The position numbers and the translations under genes were made by a program. Below, piece by piece: positions 34,922 through 48,742 of a stretch of DNA of 64,000 nucleotides; the first letter of the stretch is position 1, and every line of letters begins with the position of its first letter. The stretch is from Sphaerosporella brunnea (taxonomy: Eukaryota > Ascomycota > Pezizomycetes > Pezizales > Pyronemataceae): assembly GCA_008704415.1 (NCBI GenBank), contig VXIS01000141.1:49150-113149 (forward strand), read 5' to 3'. Below the pieces are notes generated by a model. That model had not been told where the DNA came from, did not search any database, and worked only from the letters and a program-made list of their open reading frames with translations.

Positions 34922-35602
34922 TTAATCAAACACCAAACTCAACTCCAACCCGGCAGGCCTCAGTACCCTCCTTAAGCACTCCCCCTCCGTCTCTCTGAGC
35001 TCCACCTCAATGTCCTCCAAGTCTTCCAGCAAGTACTTGACCAGCCTCTCCAGTCGCTTCCTCACCATTCCTCGCATCAACTCATCATCACCCCACGAAG
35101 CATCGACAAAAACTCCCATCTTAACCAGCAGATAGACGCCGCTGACACACTCTTCGTAAGACCGCCGAAAAAGCTCAGCTCGGCCTTTCAGCTCTATGTG
35201 TTTTGAACGCAGTATCGGCACCATATCCGCCGAGTTCGAACATGCACGGAGCTCCGTTCGGTGGCCAAGTACTTCCCAAGACATTCCTTCGAGGGCCATG
35301 TCCAGGACGGCACAGCGATCGATGAGGTCCTGAACTCTTACTGGAACTTGTACAGTCTGCTGCTGCTGCTGCGTTCTCGACGGATATGGCGGCGGTGGCG
35401 GTGATGGTGATAGCGGGGTTGGTGACTTCTTCGAGAACGAGTGCGAGCGGAACCAGGACATGACGGGCGAGGAACGTTTCGTTGAGCTGATGATGGCCGG
35501 GGAACAACTTGATGATGATGATTCGGGTGGAGAGTAATAGGGCGTGAGGCCATAACATTTGCGAAGAAGGCATTGGGATTTTAAATTTGCGATTGAAGGC
35601 AT
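34922..35602 (-). CDS. Hypothetical helical protein, single exon
   Basis: 226 aa from the first true ATG at 35602; the frame stays open further upstream but without an ATG. I do not recognise it. The first about 95 residues are Ser/Pro-rich with poly-Pro and poly-Gln runs. The C-terminal about 125 residues are predicted helical (VQDLIDRCAVLDMALEGMSW, then RSYEECVSGVYLLVKMGVFV, then ERLVKYLLEDLEDIEVELRE). No signal peptide or membrane helix is seen. Good coding bias in the helical half suggests a real gene. Function is unknown. Confidence 0.55.
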   Translation of the reverse strand: MPSIANLKSQCLLRKCYGLTPYYSPPESSSSSCSPAIISSTKRSSPVMSWFRSHSFSKKSPTPLSPSPPPPPYPSRTQQQQQTVQVPVRVQDLIDRCAVLDMALEGMSWEVLGHRTELRACSNSADMVPILRSKHIELKGRAELFRRSYEECVSGVYLLVKMGVFVDASWGDDELMRGMVRKRLERLVKYLLEDLEDIEVELRETEGECLRRVLRPAGLELSLVFD

Positions 35603-35737
35603 GTATTTCTCACTCTTGAAGCGTGTAAACAGAGTGATATCGTGTGAAAGAAGCTTAATTTTTTCCAATAGAAGTCTGGGGTTTGGCTTGATTTCTTGGG
35701 GCCGGTTATAAGAACTGCTGCCTCGTCGATCAATCAA

Positions 35738-38541
35738 TCAATGGAAAGGAAAGGGTAGGATGTCTCGGAGTCAACACAGCTTTGGCAAAGATATCGCTGA
35801 CCAGACGGAGATCCCCCACTGCCGCCTTATCGATATCTAGCTGGCAGGGAAATACACACGTGGGGGATTAGTGGGGGGATCGACGTCTCCCCACTCTTCT
35901 GAACAGACCATTTCATGTATGATCAATCGTTTCCCAAAGGTTCCAACTTTTCAACATCGGTTATTTTGACAGCTAACTGACTGCCGCTGCGTCCAGACCC
36001 AATGTAGAGTAGTACGCGTCAAGCAAAAAAAAAAAAAAAAAAGCAATTTGTTATTTAACCTGCCGCCGGTCTGTTCTCCAAGCGTTCTTGGTGGCCGCAA
36101 CCGATCGCCCCGCGTCATGAAGTGGCTGTGTGCATCTGGCCGAGATCGCAAAAGGCATCTTGAATCTAACAAGCTGCAACCAAGTGCCCGAAATAGTGGT
36201 CTCAGATGACCCACTGCACCGTTCTATGATGGGCGCCCACTGGCAATAATTACGCGGGAAAGGTGATATGTACGATAGATAGCAGCTGCAATTCTTGTTG
36301 TTGTGCAAGGAAAAAAGGCAAACGGATGAAATTGCTCAACCTCCTACGCCTACGGGATGAGAAGAGGGTTGCGTTGCTCTGCGCTGCGAGGATCAAGGAT
36401 ATAGCGCGAATTAATGACTGATATAATGGACCGCTTTCAGCGAATAGAAGGCTGCTTGGACGTCGTAAACGGACCAAAGACTTGCTTTCAAAGTGGGTGG
36501 AATAGCTCCCGCCCCGCCTTGCACTGGTTGGATATTCTGTGGCAGGCTTACGACTGTTCAAAAAGACGTTTTTCCTGGCGAGACAGGTCTTAACATCCCC
36601 CGAGAAGAGACACGCGACCCGCACCTATCTTTCGCATCGTTCACCCACACGGCATACGAAGCCTTTTATGACGTTACCACGGTAAGGGGTGCATACACGC
36701 CAACTAGCAACTCCGAGGTATCACGGAGTACTATAAATCCACTAACGTATGAGGATTAGACCTATCTGAATCTTCGCCTTAATAGAGGCGGTTGCTAGTT
36801 ATGAGGTGTGCTCTATGTGGCCCGTTTATAGCCGCTAGGTATTGATATAAGGGGCTGAAACGTACTCCGACAGATATCATGGTGTCAGTTGTGGTTGTTG
36901 CAGCGAGTGATAATTAGTGCAGGGCACTACTGAGTACTAGGGTACAAGGGTAATTCGGGTGCCGTTACACCCATGCAAAGAGCACCCGACTTCTTTCCTC
37001 CATACAACCAAACAATGCCAAGACCTTTGTCGTTCACGAAGAAGTCAGTATTTTTTCTTCAAAACACTCAAAAAGGCTCTAGGGAGGCCTACAATGCCAC
37101 CCCCAGCTTCACAAAGTTCTAGCAGCAATCGTAGTGGCGTTGCCAGTTGCTGTTTGTTCGGGGAGCACCCGACTTAACGCTGTACCCGAGTACATTATTG
37201 AAGGCATCTACTTACCTAGGTAGATAGCGACTTTTTCTCTGCATGATAATTCCTCAAACCATTGTCACCCCTGCCGTTGTGCCGGTGTTTCAAGGACCAC
37301 GATCACAAGTCAGTCGATAGTGCACGTGTATCGTCGAATCAGCCTCGGCCGGAAGCAGCCATCACCCGCTCCCAAACCCCGTTGGGTTGATATTCCGTGA
37401 GACTGCGGGGAAGGAGTACCATATTGCTTCTTCCATGACCTTCGAGATCTCCCTCGGCCCGCGGTAGTTGAAAATGGCGGCGGAACTCGTAGACCCCCTT
37501 GACCACACCTTTGCTGTTTGAATGTCAGAGCATCACCCATCTTAGCTTCAACTTATTGAATGACCATCTTGACTCTTTCAGTTCCATCCCAGCCGCGGTC
37601 GAAAAGGCATCCGTCGAACAGAGTTCGCAAAGCCAATACATATAGTAGATCCTTCGTTCAGGCTAGTCAACGCTGTGGCTTCACCCTCAAGGGTAGCCAG
37701 TTCTTTTCTAGTATTCGCGAGCTCTCGAGCTTTTCTTCCGTCTCGTGGAGGTTTTTCATCCTTCTCCTTAAGTGCTGTCTTCATCGTGGCCATTTCTTCG
37801 GCTCTCCGGGTATCATCTCCAACTCGACACTTCTCCTGAGCGATACTGTCCTCTTCGTTTTAAATGTACCTATCACTACTAGGAGTATATATATAGAGCA
37901 AAGTGAGCTGATGCGGTGGCGCAACACGGTGTGGCGCAACACGGAAAACCCGAAAATTTACTCTACCGTATACCGCGCAGTAGCCCAGTGACTGTGCCAC
38001 TGGCGAAGTCACTTCGCCACTGCGCGGTATATAAGGAATTCTACGGTACTATGGAGCACAGTCACGTGACCCGAAAAAACACGTAAACGTGACCTACCTT
38101 TGCCCGAGTGATACGCTGTGGGTAAGCTCTATCATAGCACACACATACGTTTCACCCTTATTCTACGCGATTAAAAATTGAGCGAAGCTGAACTTATCAT
38201 GGCTCACCGTGTGGTCACTACACGGATGTTCACTTGATTTAGAGGGTGAGGCAAAAGTGGGCACAGGATAGCACTCAATCTTTATGAAGCCCTAACCCAT
38301 CCTATATCAGCCCCCCGAAAGTTCAACACCACCCGATGCGCCATCCAGTGGTCTGCCACTTCTTTTCTTAGTTACTCTGCTCTTTTTGGATGTTGGAATC
38401 ATCATGTTGCCAGACTTTCGCTTGTCTGATCTCAGCCCATGGCGTGGTTGTTTGTCTCGCCATCAGGCCAGCATCACGCAAGCCCAGGTGGTATAACAAC
38501 ATATAAGCGCACATCACCAGCAGTGTAACTATATACAAACA
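35738..38541. other. Repeat-rich intergenic region
   Basis: No intact gene. A minus-strand stretch near 37340-37860 reads like a broken coding sequence: a coiled coil around 37600-37860 (MATMKTALKEKDEK) and a second open part near 37340-37500. Frames shift and I cannot identify it. A foldback element lies at 37966-38046. The right end holds the promoter of the flavoprotein gene (TATAAG at 38502-38507). Confidence 0.45.
37966..38046. mobile_element. TA-flanked foldback mini-element, copy 2
   Basis: 81 bp starting CCGTATACCGCGCAG and ending CTGCGCGGTATATAAGGAATTCTACGG, reported here as the terminal pieces only. It is flanked by TA on both sides (37964-37965, 38047-38048). The left arm lacks about 12 bp present in the copy at 48284. 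The centre contains GTGACTGTGCCACTGGCGAA, shared with the related copies. Confidence 0.75.
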
Positions 38542-39364
38542 ATGCAGAAGTACATCACTCTCCTCCCGCTCGCCCTGCAAACCTTCTTCACGAGCAATCC
38601 CATGGCCCCAGCAACAGCAACAATGGCACAATACCCTCCCAACCCGGCCTGGAAGCCGGCCCTGGCCTCCTCACTCTCCTCGCAGCCCGTGACATTTTTC
38701 CAGCTGGCAACCGTCAGTGCCCCGCTTACGCCCCACTGCCGAACATTGACGCTTTCCGGCTTCTTTGGCGAAATGCCGTACGCTGCCGCAACCGCCATCG
38801 CCGCCGATCAACAGAACCCGCCTGGCGCAGAATCCGACATCCTCTATGTAGCCTCCGACGGCCGCTCGCAGAAATTTGCAGAGCTGGAGGTGTCGCAGGC
38901 TGTCGAGGCCGTGTTTTTCTTCCCGGGCCTGTGGTCGCAGTTCCGGATTCGCGGCAGCGCTTTCCCGATCAGCGCAGGCGGGCGCTGCGGACAACTGGAG
39001 CAGCGAGGAAGAAGCGCAGTTGCTGCACACATGCTTCTGCCAGAGGGCTGGGACTGGGAAAAGGAGGTGCTCAAAGTGTGGGAGCGCCAGGACAAGACGA
39101 TGATAAAATCAAAGTATCCAGTGTCGGTAAGCTCGCTCCCAGAGGTCTCAGGTAGGCAGGAGTTGATGGAGATAATAGACGGCCGAGAAACCAGTGCCCG
39201 ACGATTTCAGACTCTTGGTGATCGTTCCGGAGGAAGTGCAGCAGTTATTGCCCGGTGATAATAAGGCACTCACTTGGACGGCCACCACGGCGGTGAATGG
39301 GACTGCAGTCGATTGGGTATGTATCGAAGACGTGTTGCTTCACAAGCGGTCCTCCAAGCTGTGA
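38542..39364 (+). CDS. Alr4036-type FMN flavoprotein (PPOX-like)
   Basis: Model: exons 38542-39126 and 39179-39364, 256 aa; intron 39127-39178 (GTAAGC donor, AATAG acceptor, phase 0). The N-terminal half shows the split-barrel flavin fold typical of the Alr4036-like pyridoxamine-phosphate-oxidase family: FFQLATVSAPLTPHCRTLTL, then SDGRSQKFAELE, VEAVFFFPGLWSQFRIRG. After splicing, PVPDDFRLLVIVPEEVQQLL and WVCIEDVLL match the family end. The cofactor is probably FMN; the substrate is unknown. A strong-looking GTATGT at 39317 could be another donor, which would change the last 15 residues. A TATAAG box lies 40 bp upstream of the start. Confidence 0.8.
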
Positions 39365-40125
39365 TTTCCTGGTATCATGTCCCGCCTTGCCTTGTTGTCC
39401 GGATGGGTTTGTGGGACTGTGCTGAAAACGGAAGTCGCAGGTAAAGAGCTGTTCGGAGCATTACTTCGGCAATGTCAGGTTTCTCATCTCATTTTTTTTT
39501 TTCTCTCTTTGGTTCTGTAATTTGTGTCGTCGATCGTGTTCCTTTGATTGGTTATAGTTATCCACAGCCTGATGTTCGAGTTGAAATAAATAACTTAATC
39601 CAGTTTGGCAGCGTGACCATGGTTTTGGCCCCAATATACAAACTCGCGAAACCATGATGGACTTTGAAGGAGGGTTCGGTACCGCGACCGTGGTTTGTTC
39701 CCCGAGACAAAACCACGGAAAATTTCAGGGAGGAGGCAGAAAGTTGAAAACCTCGGTTTTCTGGAGCTCCGAGGAACTTGTGCAATCCAAAAGCTAAGGT
39801 CTTGTTCGGTAACCACCTTGGCTTTGGAGTCACCATTCAGAAAGTCGCGAGTCGTGGTTTTCGAGTTTCAGAGAGCGTTCGGAAAAACAAAAACTATGAT
39901 ATCTGGCCTGGTTTCAGTCACCTGTCATGACTCGGCGTAGGTCTGTGGGAATTAATTCAGACGTGAACTGTGACTTAACAAGTGAGTCCCAAAGCCACAG
40001 TTACTATCCTGAGACATTTGGACACCGTTCAATGTGGACCGCCACAACAGAAATTTCAACCATAACTACATATAAATATCGTTTCCCTGCAGCCGTTATA
40101 CCGTCTATTGTAGGTAGACGTCTCC
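39365..40125. other. Intergenic, possible degraded repeat
   Basis: No gene. Repeated short motifs (GTTCGGTAACC, GTTCGGTACC, ACCACGG and inverse forms) between 39600 and 39900 suggest a worn transposon or MITE, but I could not define ends. Confidence 0.4.
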
Positions 40126-40797
40126 CTACTTCAGATCACACCCCCTCACCCAAACCCTCACAACGCCCTGCCGCTCACCACACCACACGCCCTCAAAGCC
40201 GGTTTCCATATCATAAACCTCGCTATACATGCCCATCTTCCACCGCCGCCTATCCCTCCAACTCCTGATGCCAGCCTCCCTTCTCAGTTCCATTTCCGCT
40301 CTGGCATTCGCTTTCTCTTCCTGACGGAACACGCCCAGCATCTCGACGTGAGAATCCACCTGCTTGAACGCAGTAAACACCCTCTTCCCCACCTCTTCGT
40401 GAGCCTCCGACGGCGCGGGAATAAATTTTACTTCGACTGTAAAATCCAAGTCCTCTCTAGGAAGTATGTATCAGCATCGCGAAGTTTGGGGGGAGGGGGG
40501 GGGGGGGAATATTATGTACGAAGAATACCCCAGTACCCTCTCACCGGCGTGCCTAAAGCTCTCGACCACGTCCTCCTCCTCGTCGTCGATAACGACGTCG
40601 AGTTCCTCGAGCAGTTCCTGCCTCAACGCATCCTTCGCTGCCGCGTTTGCCGCTGCAAGCGTAGGGTACCGTGCCAACACCCGCGTGTCGCTGTACGAGT
40701 ACAAGATATCGGCCGTTTCGAACAGGATGTGGTATTCCCCGTTGACGTTGCTGCTGGGGTTTTCTGTGCTGGGGTTTTCTGGCTTGGGGATAGTCAT
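40126..40797 (-). CDS. Hypothetical protein, two exons
   Basis: Minus-strand model: exons 40797-40545 and 40454-40126, 193 aa. The intron 40544-40455 (GTGAGA donor, CTGAT branch, acceptor at CTAGAG) contains a C/G homopolymer. I do not recognise a named family. Visible: YHILFETADILYSYSDTRVL, an acidic stretch around residue 75 (IDDEEEDVVE), then DFTVEVKFIPAPSEAHEEVG and a basic helix (RREAGIRSWRDRRRWKMGMY). It has no signal peptide or membrane segment. An upstream in-frame ATG at 40881 would add 28 residues. Likely a real small cytosolic protein of unknown role. Confidence 0.6.
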
Positions 40798-41442
40798 CGT
40801 GGTGGGCTTTGTTTGCGAAGAAGGATGGGGAGAAGGTGGTGTGGAATAGAGCTGCTGCCTGCATGCAGATGATATCGACAAGCTGCCACTTCACGAATCA
40901 TGATCCGCCGTCAACGTGAATGATTGGGTAGGATTTTTTGTTTGACAAAAAATGCCTCCTTGCTTTGGCTGCACAAGAAAAAGAAAAAAAAATCAACCAC
41001 TCAAAACGCCTGGTTTCCATCCGTCCCACGCTCACAATCAAAGCACAGAAAAAAGATACCCTCACCGCACAGGAAACAAAAAAAAAAAAAAAAGGGAGAA
41101 AGGGAAATCGAAATCGGATAGAAATACAGAAAGCGCCCAAAACATGGACAAACGTATGACGAAAACTGCAGCAACCGTCGTGATGGCCTAAAAATTCGCT
41201 ATGTACGTCCGGGATGTACAACGCAGGAACAACCTTGAGTTGCGCCCTTGGTTTGGTGCCCGGGTATCGGGAATCAGCATGAACACACAAGCAAGTGGAA
41301 GTAACACGAAAAATGCAAAAAGACAAGACACGTCGACGGGGCGAGCGCGGCGGCGGGCCGGGCGCGGCGGCGGTAGCACTAAGACAACGGAAGAAATGCC
41401 ATGTGCTGCTCGTCAGAACACCGCCCCATCGGCTCACTACTA
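40798..41442. other. Intergenic between convergent and tandem minus-strand genes
   Basis: No gene. It includes A-rich tracts (A15 near 41080-41094) and a GC-rich stretch near 41340-41375. It should contain the ADA2 3' UTR and the promoter of the orphan gene to the left. Confidence 0.5.
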
Positions 41443-43175
41443 CTACGCCCTGCCAATCCATCCAGACCTCGCAAAGAAGTCGTGTATTTTGGCAATTTTC
41501 TGAACGTCTTGGATCTGCAAGGTGTTAATGTCACCAGCCAGACAAGCTGGAGAGTGATGGCACCATACCCGACAGATTTCTCGAGCTGTCTTTTCTTTCA
41601 GCACTCCACCGTGCTTGATAGCTTCCTGCATCAATCGTTCTTTGATGCACATGTACGGTTTCGGCTTGAGGCGTAAGCTTGCACAAAGTTGCTGCTCTGC
41701 CGAACTGAGTAGGTGGAAGTCCGTTGAGTTGTCAATGTTCACGGCAAGGGAGGCATTCCCATTGAGCCCGTTCCTCTTGACGCCATTGGAGCCAGGGGTG
41801 GGGGACATTGGGGTGGCAGAATCCTCGCGAGCAAACGACGTGGGAGGGAGCTTTGGTGCTGTGAGAGGGTTAATTGGTGGCGTCTCCACCGGAGGAGTTG
41901 CCTTGGAGTATCTGTGAGACACTCGGTCAAGGGGCATGAGCTTGTTCCGAAGAACCTCGCTCTGTAAATTATTAGCTTCTGTATATTTTTTTTTTCCCCA
42001 AAATGAGCCGTCATTTCGACGGTATACCCACCCGCTGGACCTTTTCCACCTCATATTTCTGGCCGGCTTCGAGAGATTGAATGCCATTCCTTCTCCACTC
42101 CTGCAACTGTGCCACTGCCTGCCTGAGAGTGTGTTCCTGAAGTAGTCCCTCGGTGAAATCATCGTAATCACTACTGTCCATGATACGAGCGAACGGCTTG
42201 GCTTTGTTCAGCAGGTCCCTCTCGTCCTTAGTACGTTTCTTCTCGTTGGCAGCGTTCTTGCGGTAGTCCAAGAGTCCGTGTTCGAACATGACCTTCTTGC
42301 GCTGAGCTCTCTGAGTGAGTTTGTGGTTGTAGATATCCATAACGGTACACTTGAGCTCAACTTCAGGTTCAACCTGGCCAGTGTTAGGGTTGATACCGTC
42401 TCCAGGCTCGAAGAAGAGGTCCTTGACCGCCATCTCAGCCTCGTTTTCGAATTCGGTCTCAAACTCCAATCTACCGGGCATGTATCCCTGGATCTCGTGG
42501 CAAGCGGGTATGGAAGCAGTGGGCTTCTTCTTGGGGGCCGAGGGAGTGTTCTTAGCGGCCTCCTCCTTCTTTGTTTCAATGCGCCGCTTCTTGGTCGCCT
42601 GGAACTCATCTCGCGAGATGTTCGCAAACGTCTTGTCTCCCGGGTCGCTGTGTTCGGGCAGCGGAAATTTCGACGAGTAGATGTAGGTGTTGAGGTAGTG
42701 GTCGCGAACCTCGTCCTTATCACGTGCTCCTCCGATGTGATCAGCGATGTCTGCCCACGAACCCAGACCATACATCTCCGCGCCCTGCAACAGCAACAGC
42801 TCCTCATCCGCACCCCAATCGGGTGTGAATATGGGATACGAGTTCTGTTCGATGACATGATACGGGTGCGTTGCGCACTTGTGCGATCCAGTCTCGGCGC
42901 CGGATGTGAAGCAGGGCACGCAGAGGTCATACTCCACACAGGCTTGATGCGCACAGCGTATGCGGACCTGTTTTTTTTTTTTTTTTCTCGACGTTAGCTC
43001 GCCATTGTCGATTCGCAATGGAGTTGTAGGCGCTCGGGGGGTCAAGCGGGTTTCCGGGGGGAGGGTGCTGATTCCATACCGTAAAGGTTATGTCGACGTT
43101 GCACGCGTCGCAATGATATCGCACGCCGGGTTCAACCCGCCCTGGGTGAGCGGACTTCTTCTTGATGACACCCAT
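41443..43175 (-). CDS. ada2: SAGA/ADA complex transcriptional adaptor Ada2
   Basis: Minus-strand model: exons 43175-43080, 42967-42032, 41961-41569 and 41514-41443, 498 aa. Domains in order: a ZZ zinc finger ([10 protein letters not shown], then [16 protein letters not shown], residues about 20-65); a SANT/Myb domain ([20 protein letters not shown], about 70-120); the Ada2 central region; and a C-terminal SWIRM domain ([20 protein letters not shown] to HDFFARSGW). Ada2 connects the Gcn5 acetyltransferase to nucleosomes in SAGA. The introns are 112, 70 and 54 nt. Intron 1 ends in an A16 tract just before the CAG acceptor. Intron 3 is 3n and stop-free, and interrupts the SWIRM domain. Confidence 0.95.
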
Positions 43176-44809
43176 CTCGGCGACGCGTAAAGTCGTGAAA
43201 TTGTCGGTGGATGTGTCGATTCAGCAGACGAGACGCTGCGGGTGGTGGTTGTTGGGTGGAGACGTTTTCAGGCGGACACAACGAACGGAATGAACAAAGC
43301 TCAAAGGTGGAGGCGGGGGGGGGGGGCGGCGTGCGGGGGTGCGGGGGTGCGGGGTGCGGAGGTATGATCGAGTTCTCGTCAACGGATGGTTTTGACCACG
43401 TCGGGGGGCTCGTCGAGGAAGCTCTCTTTGCTTCAGGGTTGACGTCGCACAAGTCGACACCTTCTCCTCGCCAAGACAGCAGTTGCGAGAATCTCAATCG
43501 CGCAAGCAAGCAAGCGATGGCCAAGTAAGTACCTACTGGCAGACAGTTATGCGGAGATCTTCTTCCAAGGGTGCACTTACGAGTCGCGTATCATAGCGAT
43601 GCGGCGGTTGCGGGCTTGGGTGGAGGTTATTTAAATCCGATCCGAGCCACCCGAGCCGTTCCGACAGAACGGGTTGCCAGATCGATCATTTGAGCCGCAC
43701 TCGGAGTTGGGAACGGACAGATCCTGCTTTGGAAAGCGCGCAGTCAAAGCCAATTGATGTGATGGGCTGTCTACATATCTACAGACCTCGCACATACAAG
43801 TCCCTACTCGGATGCTATAAACAACCACACCCTTTCCAACGGCGGATGGCATGACAGGCAGACGTGACAGACCGGCATATATGTCGACGTCGCAACAATG
43901 ATAGACACCTGCATGCTTCATACATAGCTTGTGCCCCGTGGAAGCAAGCAAGCAGAAGGGATTGCGGGGGGGTTTCGTACGAGCACTGCTCTTCGGAGAT
44001 CGGTCATTTCTGCAACGTCAAGGCTCAAGGGAACTTTCTGAGTCTTTCTCCCACAGCTCAAGCTCTGCAGTGTCGGCACGTGGCTGGCATATTGGTAACT
44101 AGCGCTTGTTTTTGTTTTTCTGCGCGGCATTTTACATACACGCTTTAAACACATACATACACACACATACAGACATACATATGTACAAGAGTACATACAT
44201 ACAAACATACATACACATACATACATACATGCACACACTTCTCTACCCACTTAACCCGCCAGCCATGCATATGCATGTAAAAGCGGCGGGATCGCCAGGG
44301 AACAGCCGGCCTTGCGATTGGCGGTGAATTTGCGCTTGGCTTGCCGGCGTGTCTATCTAGAGCAGATGATATGAGCATCCTCCGCCTGCGAATACCTACG
44401 TCACCCACCGCTCCGCCGTCTGCCGTCCATCCATCCATCCATCCATCCAGCACTCGCAATATGGGATGAGCAGTAATCGGCTGCTGCTGTAGATATCTCC
44501 GCCTGCTGCTGCTGCTGAAGCCCCCCGCTTCCACAACCCAGAGCAATCTGCTGCTAGATGCCACTTCACCAAACCAGTGTCTACAGTCTTCCGCCGTGCT
44601 CTAAGGCACCCCAACCGAAACAATTCTCGAAGAAATCCACTTGTTTGCAATTTACCCCCTTCGCCGCTTGCAAGCAACCAGGACTTGAAAATTACCCCGC
44701 ACTGGAGTAGAGTATAACTATAGCGAAACGACGTCAAGCCCTGACTGCTGCTGCTGCTGCCGATATAAACTAAGACCCCCCCCCCCGGAGCTAAGAATAG
44801 CTCGCAATC
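43176..44809. other. Divergent promoter region ADA2/PGI, microsatellites
   Basis: No gene. It contains G-rich runs near 43310-43360, an ACAT/CATA-type microsatellite at about 44137-44233, (ATCC)n at 44425-44449, and CTG triplets near 44500 and 44740. It should carry the promoters of both flanking genes. Confidence 0.6.
44764..44769 (+). promoter_or_regulatory. TATA box of the PGI gene
   Basis: TATAAA lies 46 bp before the start codon of glucose-6-phosphate isomerase, followed by a C-rich stretch common before fungal glycolytic gene starts. Confidence 0.6.
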
Positions 44810-46953
<2,144 letters not shown>

Positions 46954-48016
46954 ACGTGGGTTTCTTCTGTTTTGGTCTTATTTTTTAATTTCGTTCGGGC
47001 TTGGGTGGGAGTTCTGTCCTTTTTTTAAAAAAAATTCTCTGTAGGTTGTAGTTTTTTTGAGGGTTTGATGTGTTTATGACGACGGCTTTGGGGGTCACTG
47101 CCCTGCTATTCCAATTTACTGGAGTGCGTGTGTATGTTATGACTTGAGTGATCGAGATGGCTCAGTGGTATTAGAGTACTCTGCATAGTACTCTGCAATA
47201 AGATGGCACCGGCTTCATTTGCAGAGAACTATCTGATGCGTTCCAATTGAGTTGATTATAATTCCCGGCCAGGGAAATTGTGGAATGAAAAGCTTTCGTC
47301 TGTAGGAGCTCCTCGTCACCCGGACTAACCAAACCGTCGACAGGATATCCAAACGGCCGCGAGCTTGGGGGCGCTGCACTCAAAATCGGGACTACAGACA
47401 TCGAGACCCGGAGGGGAAGGATTACATATTTGTATGCTGGCTACTTCAAACTACTAAGAAGTATGTATTTAATTATCATTTTCCATCGCCACCATTCGAA
47501 GGACTGACTCTGTGAGGAGAATTTCCTGTTTCATGTGATGTGCCACAGCGAATGAGCATCGATTATCACTCGCAACTAATTGATACCAAGAAGTAAAGTC
47601 CCTGACCACTTGATAGTAGAAGAGGTGGAAAGAACAGCGCAAGGATTTCTTCAAAGGAGTGGAAGGAATATGAGGACGGCGCAGGCAAAAGAGAGTGAGA
47701 GACATGTTTGGAGATGATAGGATGACGCCGGTCGTGCTAGGATTCCTTAACGAAACTGAAATTGGAAGACGTACGGGTTGAAATCCCCATTGGGGGACTG
47801 ATACCACTGACTCAGTGTGTTCTTAATGGTGTAATTTGCTTTCATGTTTTTCTTTTGTATGGGGAGCCCCAACAGACGGGTAAAACCGTGGGGACGGGAT
47901 ACCAGGTTTCTTATGTCCGTCATAGGCCTTTGGCCTCACTCCGACTCGCAAGATAGGAGGCACTTGGGCTAACGTCCTCGTGTACGCTGTATGATTTAAA
48001 ACAAAACAAAACAAAA
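46954..48016. other. PGI 3' flank, no recognised gene
   Basis: The left end is the PGI 3' UTR. ORFs around 47469-47956 have no recognised domain. ACCACTTGATAGTAGA at 47604-47619 matches the outer end of the hairpin that starts at 48017. Confidence 0.45.
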
Positions 48017-48206
48017 ACCACTTGATAGTAGATAGTGGATGATGAGATAAGATAAGAGATATGCCTAAAGCGGTAAGGTCCCGCGACCACCAGCTCTCCT
48101 GGCCTGGCCGCTCACTGGTCATCACTCGACAAAAGAACCTTACCGCTTTAGGCATATCTCTTATCTTATCTCATCATCCATCTTCTGATATCCACTATCA
48201 AGTGGT
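48017..48206. repeat. 190-bp foldback element
   Basis: A large inverted repeat. The left arm starts ACCACTTGATAGT and includes GATGATGAGATAAGATAAG and GCCTAAAGCGGTAAGGT; the right arm is its inverse complement, with a few base changes and a small indel near the ends. The loop is about 55 bp. Confidence 0.85.
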
Positions 48207-48283
48207 GACGGATCAACAAAAGGATGGGGGCTTATGTAACAATGCAACCGAAGAGCCTCAAGGAAGTTTGCGGTTGCAACGTT

Positions 48284-48356
48284 CCGTATAATTCCTTATA
48301 TACCGCGCAGTGGCCCAGTGACTGTGCCACTACGCGGTATATAAGGAATTCTACGG
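48284..48356. mobile_element. Foldback mini-element, copy 3
   Basis: 73 bp. The left arm starts CCGTATAATTCCTTATATAC and the right arm is its inverse complement ending GAATTCTACGG. The right flank is TA; the left is TT. It shares the arm sequence and the centre GTGACTGTGCCACT with the copy at 37966-38046. Confidence 0.75.
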
Positions 48357-48742
48357 TACTAAAATCCGTCAACGGTGTGTGATCGTCACCGGTGTCTGCA
48401 CGCCTCTCTACCCGCCTCTCTCTACCCGCCTCTCTCTACCCACGAAAAAAGTATACGGCGATATTTGTAGGGTATTGAGAAGAAGAAAGCATAGCGATAT
48501 TACTTTACAGAAAAAAAAAAAAAAACTAAAGAATAGAAGGAAAGAAAGAAGAGGGAAAATTTCAACGCCAAAACGTGTTGGAAAAAACTTAATGAAAGAC
48601 GCCACAATAACTACAGCAGCAACAGATCCCCCTGGTTTGGATCCGACTGGTACATCTGCTGCGGCGCACTCTGACTCACCACTGCACAATTGATGGAGCA
48701 CATTAGTATGCGAGAGAGGGAAAAAAAAAGGTGGTGCTACTA

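Noticed and set aside
37340..37860. Possible minus-strand coiled-coil gene
   Set aside because: Frame changes without convincing splice sites and no recognised family; mentioned under the intergenic entry only.
39590..39960. Possible MITE with GTTCGG-type ends
   Set aside because: Short motifs recur, but I could not define matching terminal inverted repeats or a target duplication.
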